Assembly (NCBI GenBank): GCA_019038745.1
Contig: JAHOYV010000048.1
Coordinates: 1-44,286, forward strand
Length of the DNA stretch: 44,286 bases
Direction of reading: 5' to 3'
DNA from: Gemmatimonadales bacterium
Lineage (GTDB): Bacteria > Krumholzibacteriota > Krumholzibacteriia > LZORAL124-64-63
Shown here: positions 33,488 through 42,411 of the stretch, one piece after another
How positions within the stretch are numbered: the first letter of the stretch is position 1
Layout of the letters: each line of letters opens with the position of its first letter
Translations under genes and position numbers: made by a program
Notes under the pieces: model-generated
What the model saw: the letters and a program-made list of their open reading frames with translations, nothing else
Told to the model about the DNA's origin: nothing
Database searches by the model: none

Positions 33488-34438
33488 TTACCTCTGTGCA
33501 CCCATGTAGTGGGCGACAATTTTCTTGCCGTCGATGGGTGTCATTTGCTTCTTTCCCAAAAAGAATACTCCGCTGGCCGCATCAATGTTATAGGGCTCCG
33601 GGATCGCCTTGTCTAAATGTTGTAACCAAAAGAAAAGGAGCTTTATTGCTTTCCCTGCTTTTCTTGATCTAAAAAGACCTCTGAAGAAATTGTCCAAGGA
33701 CCAAAGCAACTGGGTACCTGCTCCGGCTGACGCTCCTGATTTAATCATTTCAAATTTTTTGAAGAGATAACGGTGCCCGCTTTCCGTGAATCTGGAAAAG
33801 TCATAGGCTCCTTCGTGAACATGTTGAAGAAACGGTGTTTCAGAATAGACGAGACCGCTGGATCGTAATACACGGTAGATTTCCGAAACTACGGTGTTTG
33901 GTTCCAAAACATGCTCCAACACGGCTTGAATAATCACTGCATCAAAGCTGTTGGCGGGTAAGGGAATGCTGTGGGCATCAGCTATGAATTGAACCGTTTC
34001 AGCGCCGTAAATATCAAAAGAAACAAGTTCTATCCGGGGATCACTATAGAATGGACCCATACCCTGGCCAATGGTTCCGCCCCCGACAATCAACACCCGC
34101 GCTCGGGTTTTCGTTCTCAACAATAAATTCATTATGTGTTCAACATTTTCAGCGGTCACGTTTTTGGGGGAAGATACCAACCGTTTTACGACACCCGATA
34201 AACCACTATATGAATGTCTTGCAACAACTGAAGAGACATTTCTGAAATTTTCTTTTTCCAGGACGCTTCGGTCAAAATCAATCAAAACGGGATAATCATC
34301 GATGATGTCGTATTCAATGGGCTCCTGGTTGGGATCCTGGTTGGGTTCCGGAACCAGTTTGCTGCCGCTTTTTATCAGTTTGTCGCCCGTTTGGGGGCAA
34401 CACAGAATATTTTTGACTTCATTTTTTTCCAATAGCAT
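33488..34438 (-). CDS. SAM-dependent methyltransferase with N-terminal zinc-ribbon-like segment
   Basis: About 316 residues. An N-terminal Trm112-like segment (ILCCPQTGDKLIKSGSKLV ... DDYPVLIDFD) is followed by a class I methyltransferase domain: glycine loop VLIVGGGTIGQG, acidic strand end VSFDIYG, and FDAVIIQAVLEHVLEP typical of the type 11 group. Such proteins often modify sugars or lipids in surface-polysaccharide loci; no such locus is visible except a sulfotransferase 4 kb away. ATG 34438 is preferred (GGAGAA 9 bases upstream) over TTG 34477. The gene is clearly AT-richer than its neighbours, suggesting transfer. It lies 83 bases after the sensor kinase on the same strand. Confidence 0.8.
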   Translation of the reverse strand: MLLEKNEVKNILCCPQTGDKLIKSGSKLVPEPNQDPNQEPIEYDIIDDYPVLIDFDRSVLEKENFRNVSSVVARHSYSGLSGVVKRLVSSPKNVTAENVEHIMNLLLRTKTRARVLIVGGGTIGQGMGPFYSDPRIELVSFDIYGAETVQFIADAHSIPLPANSFDAVIIQAVLEHVLEPNTVVSEIYRVLRSSGLVYSETPFLQHVHEGAYDFSRFTESGHRYLFKKFEMIKSGASAGAGTQLLWSLDNFFRGLFRSRKAGKAIKLLFFWLQHLDKAIPEPYNIDAASGVFFLGKKQMTPIDGKKIVAHYMGAQR

Positions 34439-34521
34439 TGCTGAATTTTCTCCATCCGTCAAAAAGGACGAATTCAAATCTTCGGGCGGGTGGAATAATC
34501 CGACAGGGACAATTTTTTAGC

Positions 34522-36666
34522 TCATCCAGAATAGGTTGGACCTTCGGCTTTCTCCAGGGGAAAACTGAGCTCAACCCGCGTCCCCCGACCAATCGTTGAT
34601 TCCACATTAAACTTACCCGAGATGAAGGCCAGGCGCTCCCGGATACTGAACAGCCCGAAACCGGCCGCCTTGCCGCTTGCAGCCATGGTGGTTTCAACAT
34701 CAAACCCGCCGCCATTATCCGTCACCGTGGCCAGCAGAAAATTTTCCTCCCGGCACAAGGACACCTCCAGCTCGGTTGCAGCTCCGTGCTTCACCGCGTT
34801 GATCATCAATTCCCTGATCATCTGAAAAATCAGGCCCCGGGTCTCCCGGCCGGGGTTCCAGGAGGAGGATTCGACCGCCAGGCGGACCGTGCAGTCGTAA
34901 TCATCATTGTACCGACCGACCAGCCATTCCAGAGCGGAAACTATTCCGGCCTCCTGCAATCCCGGGGGACAGAGTTGAAAAGCAAGGGACCAGATCTCCT
35001 TGACGATTTCGTCAATAGTACGGGAAACCTGCTCAAGTGTCTGTTGGGCCCCGGAGGAATCCCGGAGTGATTCCCTGCCCAAATCCAAACGGGCCATATC
35101 CACTGATAATTTCAACGCCGCCAGGTTCTGCCCTATCGAATCATGCAATCCGGAGGCGATTTCCTGTCTGAGATTTTCTTCGGCGAGGGCCAATTGGGAA
35201 GCGAGGGATTGCAGTCGCCTCTGGTATTTTTTCACGGCCGCTTCGTGAGCTCGTTGGTTGGTGATGTCGGTTCCTGAACTGAGGTGGCCGACAACCTGGC
35301 CGGCATCATCCAGCAAGGGGGAATTGTGCCAGGAGATGAGCGCTTCACCGCCGGAAGCGGTCAGGACTGGGTTTTCGAAGTATTCCGCGTTATTTGCTTT
35401 ATCGGTCATAAGGCCATTGGAAACCCCTTGGGTTTGGTGTCGGTACCGATCGGGGACAAAGTTCTCCATCCAATTCCTGCCGACAATGTCCTTCTCCGGT
35501 AGGCCCAGAACCTGACATCCCTTGCGGTTGACCATGTTGACAACGCCTTTGGTGTCAATGGCGATGAACAGGGCTCCGGCCAGATCCAGGTATTTCTGTG
35601 CTCTTTCCTTTTCTGCCCTCAGCGCAAGCTCGGTGGTTTTCAAGTCGGTGATATCGAGATGGGTGCCGGCCGCCCGCAGGGGCTTTCCGTCCACATCCCA
35701 TTCCATGACTTTACCCAAATCCAGAACCCAGATCCACTGACCGGATTCGCTCATCATGCGATATTCAACGAAAAGGCGCGGGGAATCTCCTGCCAAATGT
35801 TTCTCAAGTTCCTTTACAACCAGGGGAGCATCATCTGGATGCACAAGTTTTTCCCACAAATTGAAATGGGGTTCGATATCCTCTGCAGCCAAACCCAGCA
35901 TTTCCGCCCAGCGATCATTTATAATCAGGGACCCTGTGGCAACGTTCCAATCCCAGGTGCCGAGATTGGCGCCCTCGAGGGCCAGTTTTCTTTGCTCTTC
36001 AATCCGGTGAACAAGATTCCAGGCCCTTTCCCTGGCTTGTTCTGCGATTCTGGAAATTATTAAAATCGAAGTGGCAAGGCCCATTCCCAGGAAGATAAAG
36101 ATAAATTGCACAACCCTGAGCTTGTGTTGGTTTCGTAGTGAAAAACGGCTTGATGTCTTGGTGAATTTGGTTGTTACGTTTACAAACTCGCCGAATACGG
36201 CCTCAAGGTTTTCTTCAAATGCAGCGTTTGTTCGGCTATCGGGTTTCCCCTCAATGTAGTCAAAGGTCAGGTTTTTCATCTGGGCAACGAGTCGTCCGAT
36301 TTCCTCCATCTCCATCCTTAGTTGGGGAGAATCAATAGGAGGCACCTTGATCCCTTCAATTTCCCCGCCTTCAAGGGCCACTTTCACATAACATTCAACC
36401 CGATCAAAGACTACGGCGATGTCCTTTTGGTTGTGGTCCCCTTCCCCCCTCATAAGATCCATGGTCCAAAGATGGGCCGAAGTGATGTTGTAGTTGATCC
36501 GCACGCCCAGCCGGGAGGGAGAAGGCTTTATTTCATTATTTATGCCCAAAAATAACGCGCTGACGCCGATCGCCATTCCCATGGAGAACAGAAAGAGCCC
36601 CTTGAGAAGCTTCAGCCGTTTGTGGCCCCAGACACCCTGGACTTGAGATGTAAAATCAAGTGGCAT
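34522..36666 (-). CDS. PAS-domain sensor histidine kinase (NarX/DegS-type)
   Basis: A 714-residue membrane kinase: first helix near 22-42 (LLKGLFLFSMGMAIGVSALFLG), a helical extracytoplasmic sensor, second helix near 185-205 (VVQFIFIFLGMGLATSILII), two PAS domains (ANLGTWDWNVATGSLIINDRW; ALFIAIDTKGVVNMVNRKGC), HisKA_3 dimerisation domain with H508 (IASGLHDSIGQNLAALKL), and HATPase (MIRELMINAVKHG, DNGGGFD, GFGLFSIRERL). Kinases of this branch usually pair with LuxR/NarL-type regulators; none is present. GGAGG precedes ATG 36666 by 5-6 bases. It follows the exonuclease gene by 18 bases on the same strand. Confidence 0.9.
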   Translation of the reverse strand: MPLDFTSQVQGVWGHKRLKLLKGLFLFSMGMAIGVSALFLGINNEIKPSPSRLGVRINYNITSAHLWTMDLMRGEGDHNQKDIAVVFDRVECYVKVALEGGEIEGIKVPPIDSPQLRMEMEEIGRLVAQMKNLTFDYIEGKPDSRTNAAFEENLEAVFGEFVNVTTKFTKTSSRFSLRNQHKLRVVQFIFIFLGMGLATSILIISRIAEQARERAWNLVHRIEEQRKLALEGANLGTWDWNVATGSLIINDRWAEMLGLAAEDIEPHFNLWEKLVHPDDAPLVVKELEKHLAGDSPRLFVEYRMMSESGQWIWVLDLGKVMEWDVDGKPLRAAGTHLDITDLKTTELALRAEKERAQKYLDLAGALFIAIDTKGVVNMVNRKGCQVLGLPEKDIVGRNWMENFVPDRYRHQTQGVSNGLMTDKANNAEYFENPVLTASGGEALISWHNSPLLDDAGQVVGHLSSGTDITNQRAHEAAVKKYQRRLQSLASQLALAEENLRQEIASGLHDSIGQNLAALKLSVDMARLDLGRESLRDSSGAQQTLEQVSRTIDEIVKEIWSLAFQLCPPGLQEAGIVSALEWLVGRYNDDYDCTVRLAVESSSWNPGRETRGLIFQMIRELMINAVKHGAATELEVSLCREENFLLATVTDNGGGFDVETTMAASGKAAGFGLFSIRERLAFISGKFNVESTIGRGTRVELSFPLEKAEGPTYSG

Positions 36667-36684
36667 GATCTCCTCCAGTCCTGC

Positions 36685-37476
36685 CTACTTCTTCCTTATT
36701 GGAAACACTCCATCCAGCGCGTCCCGCAAAACATCCTTCAGGTCCTCACTAAAATCCTTTTTCAACATCCATTCCAGATAGCCGCGGCCGTCCGGGTCCT
36801 CACAAACCACCGCCAAGGTCTTCCCCTGTAGTTTTCCGAATGTGAATTCAGGTTCACCCTGATCATTCCAGGCCAGTTTCCGCTCGCGATCCACAAAGCG
36901 GGCCCGGTCGGCGTTGCAGAAATCGTGCAGGGCCTGGGTCGTATCGGGAATATCCTCATAATGACCGACCTGGGCATCCAGGATTTCCAGAGTGGCGGCG
37001 GTATCGGCCAGGGCGGAGTGGGCATTAACCATCTCCTTGCCGCAGTAGAACCGGTAGGCGGCCGACAAATCGCGGCGTTCCATTTTATGGAAGATGGTCA
37101 TGGCGTCCAGGTGCCGGACATTCTGAAGATCCAGGGTGCTTCCGACGCGTTGCAATTCGGCCTCAAGCAACGGTTGGTCGAAGCGGATGGAGTTGTAGCC
37201 GGCCAGATCGGCGTCCGTCAGAAGCTCCTCTACACGAGGAGCGATAGCGGCGAAGGTCGGTTGATTGCTGACATCGGCATCGGTTATGCCGTGCACCGCG
37301 GTGGCCCCGGGCGGGATGGGGCATTGGGGATTGACCAGAGTCTCGAGGGTTGTTCGAGTACCGTCCGGTTCAATTCTTATGACCGCGAGCTGGACGATGC
37401 GATCGTTTTTCACATCAGTGCCGGTGGTTTCGAGGTCGAAAACAGCCAGTGGGCGATCGCGACGCAGGTTCTTCAT
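36685..37476 (-). CDS. DnaQ-like 3'-5' exonuclease (DEDDh)
   Basis: A 263-residue exonuclease of the DnaQ-like DEDDh group: motif I FDLETTG (D14, E16), motif II region GYNSIRFDQPLLEAEL, and motif III HSALADT. An extra C-terminal segment (FTFGKLQGKTLAVVCEDPDGRGYLEWMLKKDF) resembles the small module found after exonuclease domains in related proteins. It could be a proofreading-like subunit or an RNA/DNA trimming enzyme; no polymerase partner is visible. Start ATG 37476 has only a weak upstream site. It lies 27 bases after the phosphoesterase and 18 bases before the sensor kinase, so probably in one operon. Confidence 0.9.
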   Translation of the reverse strand: MKNLRRDRPLAVFDLETTGTDVKNDRIVQLAVIRIEPDGTRTTLETLVNPQCPIPPGATAVHGITDADVSNQPTFAAIAPRVEELLTDADLAGYNSIRFDQPLLEAELQRVGSTLDLQNVRHLDAMTIFHKMERRDLSAAYRFYCGKEMVNAHSALADTAATLEILDAQVGHYEDIPDTTQALHDFCNADRARFVDRERKLAWNDQGEPEFTFGKLQGKTLAVVCEDPDGRGYLEWMLKKDFSEDLKDVLRDALDGVFPIRKK

Positions 37477-37503
37477 GGGGTGGGGCCTTTCGGTTTTCGG
37501 CGG

Positions 37504-38232
37504 TTATCTTCCCTCAAGCAAGCGGTCGGCGAGTTGTTCCGGCAACCCGGCCTGGATTATGTCTGCTTGGGCTGCCTGGATATCATACTCCACTCTGTGA
37601 AAACCAATGGTCCCTGCCTCCTGGTCCCAGACGGCAAAGGATGCTCGAGGATCCCGGTCTCGCGGCTGTCCTACACTGCCCGGGTTGATGATGTGCCTGC
37701 GGCCGGCCGACAGCAAAAACTCCTTCGGACCACCCTGCCACAGATCCTGACCGTCGAACCAGGCGGGTTTGTGGGTGTGGCCCAGGAAACACAAGTTTAG
37801 GCCCGCTGTTTCCATATCCTGACAAAGGAGACTGAAGTCCCCCTCCAAGTGGATGTATTGGCTGTAGTTGGTTGGGGAGCCGTGACAAAGCAGGACATCT
37901 GGCTTGAGATTTATCGTCAGCGGCAGCCCGGCCAGGAATTCCAGAGCTTCAGCCGGCAGAAGCCCGCGAGTGATCTCGGCGGCCAGGAGCGATTTTTCGT
38001 TGAATCCCAAACCTGGTTCCTTACCCGTGACCATGGCCTCGTGGTTGCCGAGCAGGCACCGCGCGCCCGCGCCGCGCAACAGGTCTACACATTCGGACGG
38101 CTTGGCACCGTATCCGACCAAATCACCCAGACACAAAATCTCTTGGCAATCGAGATAAGCAATACTCTCCATTACCGCCGTCAGAGCCTGCCGGTTGCTG
38201 TGAATATCGGAAATGAACGCGAGACGGCTCAT
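37504..38232 (-). CDS. Calcineurin-like metallophosphoesterase (YfcE/MJ0936-type)
   Basis: A 242-residue phosphoesterase with all metal motifs: SDIHSN (D9, H11), GDLVGYG, GNHE, LLCHGSP and GHTHKP. It belongs to the small bacterial/archaeal YfcE-MJ0936 type, which hydrolyses phosphodiesters or phosphate monoesters; the natural substrate is unknown. ATG 38232 has a distant GAGGA upstream. It is 65 bases downstream of the sulfotransferase and 27 bases upstream of the exonuclease on the same strand. Confidence 0.92.
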   Translation of the reverse strand: MSRLAFISDIHSNRQALTAVMESIAYLDCQEILCLGDLVGYGAKPSECVDLLRGAGARCLLGNHEAMVTGKEPGLGFNEKSLLAAEITRGLLPAEALEFLAGLPLTINLKPDVLLCHGSPTNYSQYIHLEGDFSLLCQDMETAGLNLCFLGHTHKPAWFDGQDLWQGGPKEFLLSAGRRHIINPGSVGQPRDRDPRASFAVWDQEAGTIGFHRVEYDIQAAQADIIQAGLPEQLADRLLEGR

Positions 38233-38297
38233 TGGTCGGGAAAGATCCTCAATGTATTGCTTGGACCTGGCTATCGTGAGCCGGCCGGATCGGCCGA

Positions 38298-39233
38298 TCA
38301 GCTCCTGCTCCCGCTTAATATCCGCTTCCCCGGGATTTCTGTCCAGACAGGATTGAAAGAAACAGGCGGCGTTTTCCTCATCGCCAATTTGGCGGCGACC
38401 CGTTCATTAAAGATATCCGGTTCCACTAACCCGGCCTTTGGAAATGGGGAATAGTTCGGCCCGGCGCGACCGCACAATCGTTCATACAGTCGTCCATACG
38501 TTTTTTCATGCGGCGGGACATCCTTTGATCCAAACCCTTGTCGATGATGACGCAATTCGGGTTTGATTGATTCGCAGGCGTGGGAAATCAATTCGTCCGT
38601 TACCGGCCAACCCAGCCACTCGGTCAAGCGGCGCAACTCCCGGTCCGGATGGGCTAAAATAGCTTCGTAATGGGTGACCATTGATTCCACACCCGAAAGA
38701 CACAGGAGATCCTGCTCCAGGCGCTCGTTGTACTGTTGCCACAAATGCAATCCAAGCCGGGTTGAGAACCCGTTGCGTTTGTTCAGGGAGGCGGAAACCT
38801 CCCCAGGATCGCGCAAACAAACCAGGACCTTCATATCGGGCACAATTTCAGACCAGAAGGGCAGCAGAAGGCTGCAACGCGGATCCTTCCACCCCCAGCC
38901 GTGACTGAAAAGAGGCCGACCGCTGGCAGCCGTCACACATGCCAACGCGGAGGCCCCAAACTCAGCCAACAAGGCCGAATCATGGCCCATATTTGGCTTT
39001 TCCACAGGGGGTAAATTCCAGGCCCCGTTCATCCTGGCCAAAATCCTGTCATCCAGGGTAACGAAATCCAGGTTCTCCCAAAAGCCCTGGGGATTGTCGG
39101 GCTGGGCCTTCAGTAAACGCCGAGGGTCCCCCAAGTGTAATCCACACAAATTCAGCAACCGAGTGACCATTGACGTGCCGGAGCGGTGCATTCCGGTGAT
39201 TAGCAATGGGTTGTTGTTTCCTCGTTCGCTCAT
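38298..39233 (-). CDS. Sulfotransferase-family protein
   Basis: A 311-residue sulfotransferase-like protein. The 5'-phosphosulfate-binding loop TGMHRSGTSMVTRLL (residues 13-27) and the 3'-phosphate region VLVCLRDPGEVSASLNKRNG are conserved, as in bacterial sulfotransferases that modify carbohydrates or act in capsule and exopolysaccharide loci. No PAPS synthesis gene is nearby. The acceptor is unknown; the methyltransferase at 33488 might act on the same surface glycan, but that is only inferred. ATG 39233 has no strong Shine-Dalgarno. It is the first gene of the minus cluster that runs down to the sensor kinase. Confidence 0.85.
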   Translation of the reverse strand: MSERGNNNPLLITGMHRSGTSMVTRLLNLCGLHLGDPRRLLKAQPDNPQGFWENLDFVTLDDRILARMNGAWNLPPVEKPNMGHDSALLAEFGASALACVTAASGRPLFSHGWGWKDPRCSLLLPFWSEIVPDMKVLVCLRDPGEVSASLNKRNGFSTRLGLHLWQQYNERLEQDLLCLSGVESMVTHYEAILAHPDRELRRLTEWLGWPVTDELISHACESIKPELRHHRQGFGSKDVPPHEKTYGRLYERLCGRAGPNYSPFPKAGLVEPDIFNERVAAKLAMRKTPPVSFNPVWTEIPGKRILSGSRS

Positions 39234-39380
39234 GGTTTGCTCTTTACTTGTTGCGGACCCATCACTCCGTCCTGTTCCGAAATTCCAGCTTGTTCGGCCC
39301 GGATCTGCAAATTCAGTGCCACGGGTTGACGGTTGTGGTAGCCTTTCGTCCGGGTAGTCTCCGACGATTGGAGAAAGACA

Positions 39381-40865
39381 ATGATCCGCTTTTCTGGTTC
39401 GTGCCGTTTTCTTTTCCTGCTCGGTTCGATGCTCTTATCGGGAATCGTTTCAGGCCAGAGCAATCTTCCGTCCGACCAGGATTCTTCGGCGGTAGGCTTT
39501 GACCGCTGGTGTTTGGAACTGGACGCTCGTCCTGAAGCACGAACCCGCTTGTTCTTCAGCCCGGAAATCGGACAGGAGTTGGACGCCGGAGAGCGTAAAC
39601 ACTACGGCCTGCTCGGCAACACCTTCGGCTTCCATTCGGCCCGTCTTCCGGTAAGCAAGACGGGTGAATTCATGCTGGAGATCGCACTGCAGAAGCCGGA
39701 TGGCCGATCCACCATCAGCCGTAAGTTTTCCGCCTCCTCACTTAGACTGACCCGCCTGCACTGCTACCTCAGGGAACGATTCTCGGCACTGCCCCCCTTG
39801 GATACGGTTGCACAAAATGAAGCGGAGTTAATGCTGCGACTGGCCCTGCGTTTCGCCTCCCGGAGCCGCTACGATCTGGTCGAAGGGGTGCTGGATGATC
39901 TGGGCAGAAACTTTGGTGATACCGACGCTGGATTCTTCGCCTCACAGCTGCTGCCCGATGTTCGCGCCCTGCGAACCGACCGCCAGGCATTGATCTGGGA
40001 TCAGCCTCCAAAACGGGGCGAAGGCAGTAATGATCTTAAACTCTTCGGAGGATATTTCGGCCTGTGGCTGGGCATGGCCGTTCCCATGGCCCTGGACGCA
40101 GATTCAGTGGAAATTTACGGCTTGGGCCTGATGGCCGGGGGGCCCTGTGGTTTCGTGCTGGCCAGCGCGGCAACCCGGAAGTGGAACATTTCCGAGGGAC
40201 AGGCGGCCATAATAGAACTCGGCGGCAACCTGGGCACCTGGCAGGGCCTGGGGTGGGCAAGCGTCGGCAGCTCAGATGAGGCCGCGGTTGTGGGTTCAGG
40301 AGTTCTATGCGGACTGGCCGGAATCGGCGGCGCTGCCTGGTTGACCTCAAAATATGAATTCAGCGAAGGCCACGCCGCCATTACCGCGGCGGCCCTGCCC
40401 TGGGGCGCCTGGTTCGGGCTCGTGGCCGCTGTCATTTCGGAAACCGACACGAGTGAAGGTTGGGACGACAATAAATCCATGTTGATCGGCAGCAATGCCC
40501 TGGTGTTGACGGCGGGTCGTATGGCCCGGAACGTGGAAATGAGCGAGAAGCGGGTGCGCCTGATCAACCTGTCCGGGATCATCGGGACGGTGATGGCGAT
40601 GGGGTTGGAAATGATTGTGCAGCCCGATGATCAGGGCGTGATAATGGGCACCATCGGGGCCGGCGGGGCGATCGGTCTGGCCGCAGGCTTTCACCTTACC
40701 GCCGGCGTTGACGAGGACAAATATGCTGGTCGTTTCCAGACCACCGGGACCGGTCTCGAAATAGCGTCCCGTCCCACGGTTCAATTCCCAAGAATCTCGG
40801 TGCAGCCCAACCTGATGACCGGCCGCGGCATGATGCCGGCCGTGGAAGCCGGCATCACATTCTAG
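39381..40865 (+). CDS. Secreted/outer-membrane protein with ~58-residue Gly-rich repeats
   Basis: A 494-residue protein: signal peptide (FLFLLGSMLLSGIVSG, cleavage before QSN), a mixed N-terminal domain to about residue 215, then a glycine-rich C-terminal half built of about 58-residue units. Each unit has G-x3-GxWxG, a Gly/Ala-rich hydrophobic stretch, and a W/Y-x-x-SEGxAAI motif (ISEGQAAII near 271, FSEGHAAIT near 330, then a divergent third copy). The repeats look like paired membrane strands or helices. I do not recognise the family. GGAG lies 7-8 bases before ATG 39381. The C terminus ends in F (GITF), consistent with an outer-membrane barrel. Confidence 0.72.
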   Translation: MIRFSGSCRFLFLLGSMLLSGIVSGQSNLPSDQDSSAVGFDRWCLELDARPEARTRLFFSPEIGQELDAGERKHYGLLGNTFGFHSARLPVSKTGEFMLEIALQKPDGRSTISRKFSASSLRLTRLHCYLRERFSALPPLDTVAQNEAELMLRLALRFASRSRYDLVEGVLDDLGRNFGDTDAGFFASQLLPDVRALRTDRQALIWDQPPKRGEGSNDLKLFGGYFGLWLGMAVPMALDADSVEIYGLGLMAGGPCGFVLASAATRKWNISEGQAAIIELGGNLGTWQGLGWASVGSSDEAAVVGSGVLCGLAGIGGAAWLTSKYEFSEGHAAITAAALPWGAWFGLVAAVISETDTSEGWDDNKSMLIGSNALVLTAGRMARNVEMSEKRVRLINLSGIIGTVMAMGLEMIVQPDDQGVIMGTIGAGGAIGLAAGFHLTAGVDEDKYAGRFQTTGTGLEIASRPTVQFPRISVQPNLMTGRGMMPAVEAGITF

Positions 40866-40894
40866 GCTGAATTAGATTGCTCTATTTTATTGTT

Positions 40895-41971
40895 CTATTT
40901 TACCGGAACCTTGTGGACCCACTCCGGGTGCAGCTCGCTGTTGCCGTCGTGAATGCCGCACAGATCCTGGCGCAACCTCAAGGTCAGCGGACCTTCGTTG
41001 CCGTCGGCCACCTGGTGATCCTCACCCTGGTAGTGCATCACTCCAACCGGAGTAACGACCGCAGCAGTTCCGCAGGCGAATACTTCCTTCAATTTGCCGC
41101 TGTGCATATCCTCGATAATCTGAGCGATCACCGGGTGTTCCTCGACCCAATTGAGCTCCATGTCCTTCAACAGCACACCCACCGAGTCGCGGGTCACGCC
41201 ATCCAGGATCGTATCACCTGCCGGAGCCGTGATGATCTTGTCGTCGTAAACGAACATGATGTTCATCGCGCCCATCTCTTCGACATACTTCATCTCGCGG
41301 GCATCCAACCAGATGATGTTGTCGTACCCTGCGCCCTGCGCCTCCTGGATGGGAAGCATGGCGGCCGCGTAGTTGCCGCCCGTCTTGGCAAAGCCGGTCC
41401 CACCCGGAGCCGAACGCACGAACTTCTCTTCCACGCGTAGCTTAAGGGGATTGATGCCCCCTGCGAAGTAGCTGCCCACCGGTCCGATTATGACGTAGAA
41501 GATGTAGTCGGTACTGGCCTTGACTCCCAGACCGGTCTGCGTGGAGATCATCGTCGGCCGGATGTATAGGGCGTCGGGACTCTCGGGTACCCATTCCCGG
41601 TCAACATCGATGAGCAGGTCCAGGGCCTTCATAAACACGTCCGAGTCCACTTCGGGCATACACATCCGCCCACAGGAGATGTTGAAGCGGCGGATGTTCT
41701 TGTCCGGCCGGAACATGTGCACCGAGCCGTCATCAGAGTTCTTGTAAGCCTTCATGCCCTCGAAGATTTCCTGGCCGTAATGCAGCACCTTGGCCGCCGG
41801 ATCCAGGCTGAACGGGCCGTAGGGCACAATGCGCGGGTCGGCCCAGGCGCCGTTCTTGTAATCCATGATGAACATGTGGGGCGTGAAGATCTGTCCGAAC
41901 CCGTAGTCCCCAGCCGGCGGAGTCGATGGGTTGGGATTTCTGGTGATTTTGATATTCATCCCGGTACTCAT
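40895..41971 (-). CDS. ilvE: Branched-chain amino acid aminotransferase
   Basis: A 358-residue fold-type IV PLP aminotransferase; it transfers the amino group between glutamate and the branched-chain 2-oxo acids in the last step of Leu, Ile and Val synthesis. Key motifs: YGQEIFEGMKAYK, RPDKNIRRFN, the PLP lysine K196 in GFAKTGGNYAAAMLP, and CGTAAVVTPVG. Length and motifs fit the larger BCAT type (mitochondrial-like) rather than the ~305-residue E. coli form. ATG 41971 has GAGGAGA about 5 bases upstream. The frame stays open for 111 more codons upstream, but that stretch is leader RNA with a terminator-like hairpin, not protein. No other ilv/leu genes are nearby. Confidence 0.93.
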   Translation of the reverse strand: MSTGMNIKITRNPNPSTPPAGDYGFGQIFTPHMFIMDYKNGAWADPRIVPYGPFSLDPAAKVLHYGQEIFEGMKAYKNSDDGSVHMFRPDKNIRRFNISCGRMCMPEVDSDVFMKALDLLIDVDREWVPESPDALYIRPTMISTQTGLGVKASTDYIFYVIIGPVGSYFAGGINPLKLRVEEKFVRSAPGGTGFAKTGGNYAAAMLPIQEAQGAGYDNIIWLDAREMKYVEEMGAMNIMFVYDDKIITAPAGDTILDGVTRDSVGVLLKDMELNWVEEHPVIAQIIEDMHSGKLKEVFACGTAAVVTPVGVMHYQGEDHQVADGNEGPLTLRLRQDLCGIHDGNSELHPEWVHKVPVK

Positions 41972-42350
41972 CCCGGTCTCCTCGTCGTTGCCGGAACCGC
42001 TGACGGCATTAAGCCGGCCAGGGGGCCCGAGGCTCGAAGAAGGGCGGATCTGCCCAATCAGAGGGAAAACTCGTTTCTCAAATTTCGTCATTTGACCGTC
42101 GGAAAGCAAACGGAAGGAAATCTTGATAATTGCAGGTCTAATGGACAAATCAGGACAATATGGGGCAAAAAGAAACCCGGATAGTTCTCTCGCTCTGGGA
42201 ACTACCCGGGTAAGGGGGGCAGGGGAGCCGGGTTCGCCCGACCGGCCCCACTGCTTATAAACCCGGCCCCTCGCTAAAATGACCAGGTTAGGAGGCGTCC
42301 ACACCTCTAATAATGCAATATCCGGGCCGAAACTGGTGGGACATATTTAA
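41972..42350 (-). promoter_or_regulatory. Attenuator-like leader of the aminotransferase gene
   Basis: Minus-strand reading shows, in order, a short-ORF region with branched-chain codons (a run CTG-GTC-ATT-TTA at 42286-42275, and a separate 18-codon ORF, MSHQFRPGYCIIRGVDAS, 42344-42288); segment 1 (42270-42259, GGGGCCGGGTTT); segment 2 (42234-42222, AACCCGGCTCCCC), complementary to 1; segment 3 (42211-42199) and 4 (42187-42175), forming a strong terminator. Segment 2 can also pair with the start of 3 (about 6 bp), so alternative folds exist. Neither short ORF has a Shine-Dalgarno. By-eye analysis; a second promoter after the terminator is not excluded. Confidence 0.45.
42164..42211 (-). terminator. 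Intrinsic terminator inside the aminotransferase leader
   Basis: On the minus strand ACCCGGGTAGTTC (42211-42199) pairs with GAACTATCCGGGT (42187-42175): 13 bp with one G-U, 11-base loop, followed by TTCTTTTTG. It lies about 190-240 bases upstream of the aminotransferase start, so it either attenuates that gene or ends transcription from upstream. Confidence 0.8.
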
Positions 42351-42411
42351 CAGGTTGGGTTTACTGGGGTTATCTGTAACGGCATGGTTCTGGTCTAAAA
42401 AGCGACCTGGT

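Noticed and set aside
42222..42250. tRNA T-arm-like GGGTTCGCCC sequence
   Set aside because: It folds as a four-base-loop hairpin within the leader; no acceptor stem, anticodon arm or D arm could be built around it.
41972..42304. In-frame 111-codon N-terminal extension of the branched-chain aminotransferase from GTG 42304
   Set aside because: ATG 41971 has a good ribosome-binding site and gives the family's normal length; the extension spans a strong terminator hairpin and resembles no protein.
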